30,568 nt of DNA from Candidatus Epulonipiscium sp. GTDB lineage: Bacteria; Bacillota_A; Clostridia; Lachnospirales; Cellulosilyticaceae. Below are positions 24,886-30,568 of the stretch, piece by piece. Position 1 is the first letter of the stretch. Each line of letters begins with the position of its first letter. The position numbers and the translations under genes were made by a program. The stretch spans positions 1 through 30,568 of the forward strand of contig DUUM01000013.1 in NCBI GenBank assembly GCA_012841565.1, written 5' to 3'. The notes beneath the pieces are model-generated. The model worked only from the letters and a program-made list of their open reading frames with translations. It did no database searches and had not been told where the DNA came from.

Positions 24886-25295
24886 ATGACCCAGTCTAAA
24901 AAACCAAGACGTACATTCACACCCGAATTTAAGCATCAGTTAGTTCAACTTTATAAAAATGGCAAGCGCAAATCTGATATTACAAAGGAATACGATGTTG
25001 GCTATTCAACATTAGAACGCTGGCTTGAGCAAGAAGCAAATAGTGGCTCTTTTAAAGAAAAGGATAATTTAACGCCTGAGCAGCTGGAGCTGACTAAACT
25101 CCGAAAGCTAAATCAACAGTTATTGATGGAGAACGACATTTGCCCTAAAGGATAAGTTCCACTAAGGCAATAAATTGCCAAGTGATCACTTAAAAGCAAG
25201 CGGCGCTGATCTTAGGACGAAAGTAAGTGTGATTAAAAGTAACCTTCACAAATATTCAGTATCAGCAATGTGCCGAGTCCTGGACCTTCCTAAAA
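24886..25295 (+). mobile_element. IS3-family transposase remnant (orfA plus start of orfB), interrupted
   Basis: ATG 24886 behind AAGGAG encodes an IS3/IS150-type OrfA with a helix-turn-helix (FTPEFKHQLVQLYKNGKRKS then DITKEYDVGYSTLERWL) and a leucine-zipper stretch ending LLMENDI. The normal continuation LKQAALILGRK is displaced: about 49 bases (25141-25189) are inserted before TTAAAAGCAAGCGGCG. OrfA sequence then resumes, followed by the beginning of OrfB (VIKSNLHKYSVSAMCRVLDL). At about 25293 OrfB is cut, and an amidase remnant follows. The DDE catalytic domain is gone, and I could not identify the terminal inverted repeats. It is inactive. Confidence 0.7.
25166..25191. repeat. Two adjacent perfect palindromes inside the IS3 insertion
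   Basis: GGCAAT-AA-ATTGCC (25166-25179) is directly followed by AAGTGATCACTT (25180-25191). Both lie in the short segment that interrupts the IS3 orfA. Confidence 0.6.
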
Positions 25296-25312
25296 AAGAT
25301 AGATGAATATGA

Positions 25313-25507
25313 AGCCTTAGTCGTCATGGGGGAGCAGACCCAGGAACCACCAGCATTAGTGGACATTACGAAAAAGATATTAATCTAGCCATAGCCCAGA
25401 AACTAGGAGATAAGCTAAAAGCAAAGGGCTATAAGGTCATATCAACCAGGGATGCAGATGACTATGTAGAGAATCTAGAAAGAGCAGAATTAGCTATAAA
25501 AGTCTAA
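25313..25507 (+). pseudogene. Fragment of N-acetylmuramoyl-L-alanine amidase (Amidase_3)
   Basis: An open frame without a start, following the cut IS3 OrfB, encodes HGGADPGTTSISGHYEKDIN, then LAIAQKLGDKLKAKGYKVIS and TRDADDYVENLERAELA. This is the start of the Amidase_3 zinc-hydrolase domain. The first ligand motif DPGHGG is only partly present (RHGGADPG), and the frame ends at TAA 25505 after about 65 residues, before the later glutamate and histidine ligands. Intact enzymes cleave the bond between muramic acid and the stem peptide of the cell wall. This fragment cannot be active. Confidence 0.65.
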
Positions 25508-25605
25508 TGAGGCACAATAATCAGACAGTTTGTGATATAATTGGACCATGGTATATTATGGAGCTAGATAAATCTGTGCTTATACATATAGGGGGGACAA
25601 AAGTA

Positions 25606-25749
25606 ATGAAAACGATTGTCATATATAAGTCAAAAACAGGATTCACAAAAAAATATGCACAATGGATTGCAAGTTATGATAGGCCTGTGGACTTTACAAG
25701 AAGCGGAAACATAGATCAATTAGTTGACTTTGTAAACCATTATGAATAA
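25606..25749 (+). pseudogene. Flavodoxin-like gene reduced to its two ends
   Basis: ATG 25606 follows GGGGGGAC. The first 22 residues, MKTIVIYKSKTGFTKKYAQW followed by IA, are the phosphate-binding loop of a flavodoxin (Flavodoxin_5 type). The next 25, with PVDFTRSGNIDQLVDFVNHY, look like the natural C-terminus of the same family. Intact proteins are about 160-170 residues, so roughly 110 residues of the middle have been removed with the frame kept. The stop overlaps the ATG of the CPBP protease gene, which shows the original operon junction is preserved. The product of 47 residues could not bind flavin properly. Confidence 0.6.
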
Positions 25750-26422
25750 AAACAAGACGGTCAAAGCAATATTAGAAATTGCACTTATATCAATCATAAT
25801 CATATACTTTATTGAGGTCATTATAAGCACTGGATATATTAATAAATCAGTCATCAAAATAGGACTTTTTCTTATTTTTCCCCTTATATACACTTTATTT
25901 GATGAAAATATTAAGGTAAAGGATTCTTTTCAAATAAAATCAAGGAAAAGTATAGGCTATTCCATCCTCCTAGGCTTAGGCATATATCTAGGCATATTAG
26001 CAGCTTACTTTGTGTTGAAAAGTTTTATAGATTTATCTAATATTATGGACATGTTAGATAAGAAAGCAAATGTCCACAAGGGTAATTTTATCTGGATAGC
26101 CCTTTATATCTCCCTTATAAATTCACTATTAGAAGAGTTCTTTTTTAGGGGATTTATTTTTTTGAATCTTAAGAGGATAAGGGGAAGAAAGTTTGCCTAT
26201 TTAGTGAGTGCCTTTGCATTTTCTATCTATCACGTAGCCATTATGGGAAGTTGGTTTAATCCGGTTCTCTTTATAGTAGCTATGATTGGTTTATTTGTGG
26301 GCGCACTTATATTCAATTATTTAAATGAAAAAGAGGAGAATATATATAATTCGTGGATTGTGCATATGATGGCCAATTTATCTATTAATACGGTGGGGCT
26401 GATTATGTTTGGGATCATTTAG
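25742..26422 (+). CDS. CPBP-family intramembrane metalloprotease (CAAX protease/Abi)
   Basis: The 226-residue protein has about six to seven hydrophobic helices. The CPBP motifs are intact: E131-E132 in LLEEFFFRGF with R136, H164 in SIYHVAI, and HMMANLSIN near residue 208. These residues form the active site of membrane glutamate/histidine proteases related to CAAX prenyl protease Rce1 and bacteriocin-immunity Abi proteins. It acts in the cytoplasmic membrane; bacterial substrates are largely unknown. The start overlaps the stop of the flavodoxin-like remnant by eight bases, so it depended on translational coupling. It is one of the few undamaged genes in this part of the window. Confidence 0.88.
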   Translation: MNKNKTVKAILEIALISIIIIYFIEVIISTGYINKSVIKIGLFLIFPLIYTLFDENIKVKDSFQIKSRKSIGYSILLGLGIYLGILAAYFVLKSFIDLSNIMDMLDKKANVHKGNFIWIALYISLINSLLEEFFFRGFIFLNLKRIRGRKFAYLVSAFAFSIYHVAIMGSWFNPVLFIVAMIGLFVGALIFNYLNEKEENIYNSWIVHMMANLSINTVGLIMFGII

Positions 26423-26439
26423 AAGGAGGCTAAATTTAT

Positions 26440-26864
26440 ATGGAAATTTGTAAAAAATATAACCGCAACTCCGATGAATACGGGATGGTGACAATGATAC
26501 TGAGCGAAAAAGAAGCACCAATGGTATTATGCAATGAATCCTATAGGTGTGCAATGGGAAGCGGTCGAATTTATAGAAGACAACAAAATAGGATATTTAT
26601 TTCAGACACATCAGGATTTTGAAGAGGAAGATAACGCTGCCCTAGAACGGCTGTATGATAAGATCAAAAAGGGTCTATCTCAACGGTTTATTGAAAAAGA
26701 AGTAGCTTTTGGAAGAGAATATTTTCACCTTGAAAATGACCGGGCCGAGGGAAGAATTGAGTGGGATGAAGATTATGAAGGGGATAGGATATATTTTTTA
26801 GCTTCGCGGATACGTTTGATGACGTGCTACTGTATTTTCATCTTCAAACTGCTGTACAGATTTA
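26440..26864 (+). pseudogene. DUF7713-like gene with deletion and frameshifts
   Basis: ATG 26440 (AGAAGGAGG upstream) encodes MEICKKYNRNSDEYG and runs to VLCNESY, resembling a Zn-ribbon-like start with a Cys-x-x-Tyr in place of Cys-x-x-Cys. At about 26535 the sense reading changes frame to PIGVQWEAVEFIEDNKIGYL, then FQTHQDFEEEDNAALERLYD and RAEGRIEWDEDYEGD. I recall this as the body of DUF7713-type proteins. After GDRIYFF at a six-T tract (about 26791-26796) the plausible frame shifts again to SFADTFDDVLLYFHLQTAVQ, with a stop near 26862. The original protein was longer. Function unknown; family assignment moderate. Confidence 0.5.
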
Positions 26865-26871
26865 AAGTGTT

Positions 26872-27414
26872 CTACAAAGGGATGTCTATCAACCGATATT
26901 CTTCTTTCAAAATGCCATATTCATAAGTATCTTTCCATATAGGTTTTCCATACTCATCTTTAAAAAAATATACGTTTTTCAATAAATGACCTTCACGTCT
27001 GAACCCTAACCTTTCCAGAAGCTTCCATGAACTTTTATTCATTGGATCACACATAGCCATGATTCGCCATGCATTTTCTTTCTCAAATATATAATTAATT
27101 AATTCATTAGCACTTTCTACTGCATATCCTTGGTTCCAATAATCTCTATTAAACACATAGCCTATCTCCCAAGTCTCAAAATCACCTTTTGCAAAATATA
27201 AATTGCCAATCAGCTTCCCATTTCTTAACGCAACTGCCAGAAAATTTTTATCCCCAGCTCTTCTTATAGCTTCTGTCTTAGACTGTTGCAATGAAAACGG
27301 CTTGTAAGGCTCATATCTTACAACTTCCTCATCCCCAAGATATTCATACAAGTCTTCACCATCATTTTCTGTAAAATTACGAATAATTAATCGTTCCGTA
27401 TAAATTGTTTTCAT
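26872..27414 (-). CDS. GNAT-family N-acetyltransferase (RimJ/RimL type)
   Basis: The 180-residue protein has the RimJ/RimL layout: TERLIIRNFTENDGEDLYEY at the N-terminus, WEIGYVFNRDYWNQGYAVES containing the acetyl-CoA pyrophosphate loop (N94-Q95-G96-Y97-A98), and the C-terminal NKSSWKLLERLGFRREG. It transfers acetyl from acetyl-CoA to an amine, in RimJ/L relatives a ribosomal-protein N-terminus, but many family members act on small molecules or antibiotics. ATG 27414 has GGGGA eight bases upstream. The gene lies 43 bases downstream of the helicase remnant on the same strand and converges with the DUF7713-like remnant. It shows no damage. Confidence 0.88.
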   Translation of the reverse strand: MKTIYTERLIIRNFTENDGEDLYEYLGDEEVVRYEPYKPFSLQQSKTEAIRRAGDKNFLAVALRNGKLIGNLYFAKGDFETWEIGYVFNRDYWNQGYAVESANELINYIFEKENAWRIMAMCDPMNKSSWKLLERLGFRREGHLLKNVYFFKDEYGKPIWKDTYEYGILKEEYRLIDIPL

Positions 27415-27457
27415 AATATATCCCCTTTTTTTGTTTAGTCCAACATTACCTTTATCC

Positions 27458-28856
27458 TTATTTATCTATATTACATATGCTTTTTGACCCTGTCAAGTAC
27501 CAACTGCAAATCTTTCCCTTGGGCAGGGCGTTCATAACAATGTTCTCATAAGCCTCCCCATATACCGAATCCATAATCACTATTTTTCCCTGGTCATCCT
27601 TTGATCGAATTAATCTTCCACATCCCTGCTTTAATTTAAGCCCCATTGCAGGATAATCAACTGTTAATACTTCGTCTAACCCATCTTTCTTTGCCTCTAA
27701 TCGTTGTACTTCAATCAGAGGATCAAGATCTGGAAATGGTAGCTGCCAAATGATTACCATGGATAACCCTTGGCCAGGTACATCAATTCCTTCCCAGAAA
27801 TCAGAACCAATTAAGACGGTTGAAATCTCCTCCTTAAATTGTCTGATAAGATATCCCCTTTCTGCTTTATCTTCCCACAAAATTTTAAAAGGCAATTGAT
27901 AATGTTTTAATCCCTCTCTTATTCTTTTTGTATCCTCTAAAGATTTGGTAAGTACAAGTGCTCGCCCCTCATTTAGTCTTAATAAAGATACCAACTTTTC
28001 AATTTTTTTTGCAAACTTTATATTAATCTTGTCTTTAGATAAGGGTTCAGGTAAATAAACTTCCACTTGTTTATCCATCTCAAAGGAATTCCCAACCGTA
28101 GAATGGGATGGATTTTTTAACCCTAGGGTACGAATTAGGTAATTAAAGTCCCCATCATTACTTAAAGTTGCAGATGTAAGCACTACAGGTATTTTCTTTT
28201 GGAACAAGTGTTTATTCAAGCGTGTATCTATATTCCTAGGTACAACAAAAAAACTTTCACCCTCACGATCTATCCAAGAGATAATATCCTTACCCTTATT
28301 TTTATGAAAATTGTGTACTGCTAACATTGAACTATCAATTAACATTTCATATGCATATATCGAACTTTTTGGAAGTGATTCCATACAAAGTTCTTGCTCA
28401 ATTTGTAATTCAAATAACAACCTATCTAACACCTTTTGAAAAGTTTCAGCTAACTTAAATAAGGAATCATCACCATGAATAGAATAACGCTCTGATTGTT
28501 CATCTACAATAGCTACTTCATTTAGTTTCATAAAAAATGTTAAAGTAACATCTTTCAAATGTGCTACTGTTAAAAGCAGTTCTTCTCTTGCCCCATGAAT
28601 TTGCTCAATGCTAAGAATCATCTGTTCAAGATTATCTTTTATAATTCTATGACCTGCTTGTATAGCCGCCGGAAGAATAATTTTATGCCCTTCATCAAAG
28701 ATAACTGCTGAGTACTCTGGAAGAATTGGTAATTTACCATCTGCAATTCGGTCCTCTCGTATCCAAAGATCCTTAAAGAACAATTCATGATCCACAACAA
28801 TAATATCCCTAGCAGCCCGATAATGCTCTCTCCCTTTAATAAGTTTGCAAAAACCC
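27458..28856 (-). pseudogene. DinG-like superfamily 2 DNA helicase, N-terminus missing at a palindromic repeat
   Basis: The minus-strand frame is open from the edge of repeat copy D through KLIKGREHYRAARDIIVVDH, so coding continues upstream of the ATG at 28795. It includes Walker B AVIFDEGHKI, motif III-like VVLTSATLSNDGDF, DFWEGIDVPGQGLSMVIIW, and motif VI LKQGCGRLIRSKDDQG. These define the DinG/XPD-like 5'-3' helicases. The front, with the Walker A GxGKT and, if present, the iron-sulfur cysteines, is absent. About 200-250 residues are missing, and no such sequence is found beyond the repeat. The protein cannot hydrolyse ATP in this form. The remaining 460 or so codons show no further damage, suggesting a recent event. 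Confidence 0.75.
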
Positions 28857-28865
28857 CGGTCTGAG

Positions 28866-28908
28866 CTCGGCAGAGGGCACTGCCTCTGCCGAGAGGGTCA
28901 GACCCCAA
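28866..28908 (-). repeat. REP-like palindromic element, copy D
   Basis: On the minus strand: head TTGGGGTCTGACCCT (perfect palindrome GGGTC-T-GACCC), then the stem CTCGGCAGAGG / CCTCTGCCGAG (28866-28876 and 28883-28893) with loop GCACTG on the plus strand. The stem is nearly that of copy A. An extra half-site CCCCGGTCTGAG at 28855-28865 abuts the truncated helicase gene. Confidence 0.85.
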
Positions 28909-29346
28909 TGTCACTTAGTTATCCTCCTTGCATCGCGCCTTGGACCTTGCTACACTAATTTAAATTGGCAATTGCCTTGAAAAAAGGGGTAAATTTGATA
29001 AAATAAAGGTATCAAAACACTACACTAAGATAGAAACGATGGAGATAAAATCATGGCTAATAAGCGAACTGTGGAACCTGGTGGAAAGTTGAATCATCAA
29101 CTACAAGCTTACTGACTTTTCATCTTTAGTTTTACGCCAAGTTAAAGAATGCTTATGTCTAAATATGCATACACCTTTAAAGATACTCTACCTAAACTTA
29201 GGGTTTTTGCCATTGTCAAAAATAAATGGCCTCTACCCAGGGCAGAAGTATTTTAGTTTTAATTCAAAGGGTTAATATAGGAGGCTTTTAAATTGGTGTG
29301 GATATTGTTGACTAGCTAGGATATAATATAATGAGAGGTGATAGAT
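28909..29346. other. 438-base gap without a supported gene
   Basis: Only short frames are present: a 20-codon ORF near 29053 (MANKRTVEPGGKLNHQLQAY) with GGAG upstream, and a 36-codon ORF near 29164. Neither is recognised. A weak hairpin GCCATT/AATGGC lies near 29209-29231. A GAGAGGTG ribosome site at the right edge belongs to the antitoxin gene. I see no helicase N-terminus here on either strand. Confidence 0.5.
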
Positions 29347-29514
29347 ATGAATAGAAATATTCTAAGTACGGTTGCATCTTTTAGAGTAGAGGGCATTAAA
29401 GTTAGCAAAGAAGCTTTAGAATACAGTAGATTAAGAGACGCAGGGAAAGTATCATGTGAAGAAGAAGTTCAAAGGTTGAAGAAAAGATACATGAGACTGG
29501 CTGAGGTCAAATAG
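29347..29514 (+). CDS. VbhA-like antitoxin of a Fic toxin
   Basis: The 55-residue protein has the form of VbhA-type antitoxins: MNRNILSTVASFRVEGIKVS, then a helix (KEALEYSRLRDAGKVSCEEE) and a C-terminal LKKRYMRLA. These small helical proteins hold a conserved inhibitory helix carrying an S/T-x-x-x-E/D-(G/N) motif (here SFRVEG) that blocks ATP binding in the partner Fic enzyme. ATG 29347 follows GAGAGGTG. The start of a Fic gene lies two bases after its stop, the usual operon order. The partner is truncated, so this is an orphan antitoxin. Its length is below common gene-finder limits and it is easily missed. Confidence 0.7.
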   Translation: MNRNILSTVASFRVEGIKVSKEALEYSRLRDAGKVSCEEEVQRLKKRYMRLAEVK

Positions 29515-29680
29515 TATGTTTTCAAGATATGATATGCATGCAGATACATGGTCGATGTATTACTATAAAGATGTCCCTGTTCTTAAAAATAAGCTTGGCA
29601 TAAAAGACTATGACTTACTAAAAGAAGCTGAGGATGAGATCACATACAGGAAGACACTAGGATTTAACATATCATTAACT

Positions 29681-29720
29681 TTAGTCTCTTTGAGCTTATG
29701 CTTAAGGGGCTATTTTTTTT
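29681..29720 (+). terminator. Terminator after the toxin-antitoxin remnant
   Basis: TAGTCTCTTTGAGC pairs, with G-T wobbles, with GCTTAAGGGGCTA around a TTAT loop and is followed by a run of eight T. It lies inside the nominal Fic stub frame, supporting the view that the real gene ended or was cut before it. Confidence 0.7.
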
Positions 29721-29731
29721 GTGGAAATATA

Positions 29732-29754
29732 TGCTATAATAGAATGTATGTTCG
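29732..29754 (+). promoter_or_regulatory. Extended -10 promoter with LexA (SOS) operator
   Basis: TG-C-TATAAT (29732-29740) is a consensus extended -10. It is followed without a gap by AGAATGTATGTTCG (29741-29754), which matches 11 of 14 positions of the Gram-positive LexA box CGAACATATGTTCG, with a perfect right half. LexA bound here would cover the transcription start. The next gene is an error-prone polymerase, a standard SOS target. Confidence 0.7.
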
Positions 29755-29774
29755 GAAGGAGCGTGTAAAATAAT

Positions 29775-30568
29775 ATGGCAGAAAACAAAATATATGTCGC
29801 AATCGATTTAAAATCTTTCTATGCTTCTGTGGAATGCTTAGAGCGTGGACTGGATCCTTTAACAACTAACTTGGTAGTTGCAGATGCTAGCCGAACACAA
29901 AAGACGATTTGTCTGGCTGTTTCGCCAACCCTAAAAGCATATGGTATACCAGGGCGACCTAGGTTATTTGAAGTTATAACGAAGGTCAAGGCATTAAATA
30001 ATTCAGCTAAAATACCTATTTCTTACATAGTGGCACCTCCGCGCATGGAACTTTATATGGATTATAGCACGAGGATTTATAATGTCTATTTAAAATATGT
30101 GGCTCCAGAGGATATTCATGTTTACTCAATTGATGAGGTCTTTATTGATATGACAAACTACTTTAAACTATATAAACTAACCCCATACGAAATAGCTAAG
30201 AGGATGATTAAAGATGTCTTTAAAACCACAGGCGTCACAGCCACAGTTGGCATCGGAACGAATTTATATCTTGCTAAAGTTGCAATGGACATTCATGCGA
30301 AAAATATAAAACCAGATAAAGATGGTGGGCGTATTGTAGAATTAGATGAAATGACTTACCGGAAATCACTATGGACCCACCGTCCCATTAATGATTTTTG
30401 GCGAGTTGGTAAAGGTTATGCGGCCAAGTTAGAGGCTAATGGACTCTATACTATGGGGGATATTGCAAGAGGTTCTATTGGCAAAGCAAATGACTATTAT
30501 AACGAAGATTTACTCTATAAGCTATTTGGTATTAATGCGGAACTACTGATTGATCATGCATGGGGCTG
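29775..30568 (+). CDS. Y-family DNA polymerase (UmuC/YqjW-like), 3' end outside window
   Basis: 264 codons are visible and the frame is open to the window edge. The metal-binding motif is YVAIDLKSFYASVE with D11 and E20, and the second acidic motif is YSIDEVFIDM with D120-E121. VTATVGIGTNLYLAKVAMDI follows, and then the thumb HhH region (IND FWRVGKG). These are the hallmarks of translesion polymerases. VVADASRTQKTICLAVSP and the GRPRLFEV loop are closer to the UmuC/UvrX (YqjW) branch than to DinB. ATG 29775 lies 13 bases behind GGAAGGAG, rather far, but no better start exists. It is probably induced by DNA damage through the adjacent LexA box. An unusual feature for the branch could lie in the missing C-terminus. 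Confidence 0.9.
   Translation, partial: MAENKIYVAIDLKSFYASVECLERGLDPLTTNLVVADASRTQKTICLAVSPTLKAYGIPGRPRLFEVITKVKALNNSAKIPISYIVAPPRMELYMDYSTRIYNVYLKYVAPEDIHVYSIDEVFIDMTNYFKLYKLTPYEIAKRMIKDVFKTTGVTATVGIGTNLYLAKVAMDIHAKNIKPDKDGGRIVELDEMTYRKSLWTHRPINDFWRVGKGYAAKLEANGLYTMGDIARGSIGKANDYYNEDLLYKLFGINAELLIDHAWG

Larger units (their letters stand above)
29516..29773 (+). pseudogene. Truncated Fic-family toxin (N-terminal stub)
   Basis: The first 50 residues, including MYYYKDVPVLKNKLGIKDYD and LLKEAEDEITYRK, match the N-terminal arm of VbhT-like Fic proteins (Y-Y-P-x-T-x-V-L-K-N-K-L-G-I pattern). After KTLGF (about 29665) the reading runs into unrelated sequence that overlaps a terminator hairpin and the promoter of the polymerase gene. 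The Fic core HPFxxGNGR is absent. Intact enzymes transfer AMP to target proteins. This stub is inactive. It follows the VbhA-like antitoxin directly. Confidence 0.65.

Noticed and set aside
24886..25295. Programmed -1 frameshifting to explain the broken IS3 reading
   Set aside because: The interruption is a 49-base insert with stops, not a slippery site between orfA and orfB, and the catalytic domain is missing anyway.
13372..28908. The four palindromic copies as a CRISPR array or as ordinary terminators
   Set aside because: Copies are kilobases apart, in both orientations, with no spacers and no cas genes. Their hairpins are not followed by T runs.

Overview
The window looks like the chromosome of a low-GC Gram-positive anaerobe, most likely a clostridial Firmicute of the Lachnospirales/Cellulosilyticum type. 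Signs of this are strong AGGAGG-like ribosome sites with some GTG and TTG starts, an SLH surface-layer protein, a split transketolase, stalk-domain and DUF6273 secreted proteins, a RepA_N replication initiator and a near-consensus Gram-positive LexA box. The taxonomic placement is inference. No rRNA, tRNA or CRISPR array was seen.

Layout. 1-1215: the end of a TetR regulator converges on the tail of a flavin NADH oxidoreductase. That tail is fused back-to-back to a surface protein that has lost its N-terminus. 1215-4210: this protein, carrying three SLH domains. 4353-8914: the best preserved metabolic unit, in which a LysR regulator diverges from a two-subunit transketolase and a GPH-type sugar symporter. 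8964-9930: gene debris, including a frameshifted and internally deleted second flavin oxidoreductase. 9929-11147: two tandem RepA_N initiators on the minus strand, the distal one truncated, which mark a plasmid or integrative element remnant.

11558-18860: a probable defence-type island. It holds an HNH endonuclease and a methyltransferase, then an uncharacterised 230-residue protein and a 1224-residue YobI-like membrane NTPase, then a truncated TPR-like membrane protein and a McrC remnant. The 230-residue protein and the NTPase are tightly bracketed by two directly oriented copies of a palindromic repeat. 18876-20089: a broken secreted protein fused in frame to the end of a LUD (lactate utilisation) protein. 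20131-23678: an endonuclease III without cluster cysteines, a MetE-like (YxjG) enzyme, a 46-codon ORF and a DUF1186/SEC-C protein. 23874-26860: more damaged genes (DUF6273/stalk protein, IS3 transposase, amidase, flavodoxin, a DUF7713-like gene) around an intact CPBP protease. 26872-28856: a GNAT acetyltransferase and a DinG-like helicase whose N-terminus is missing at another palindromic repeat. 29347-29650: an intact VbhA-like antitoxin with a truncated Fic toxin. 29735-end: a Y-family DNA polymerase under a probable LexA operator, cut by the window edge.

Two themes stand out. First, a family of palindromic elements (four copies, head TTGGGGTC-A/T-GACCC plus a hairpin) sits at gene borders and at broken gene ends. 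Second, an unusual number of genes carry internal deletions or chimeric junctions, as expected from ongoing genome decay or, less interestingly, from assembly errors. The best candidate for an undescribed system is the repeat-bracketed pair at 13437-18054.
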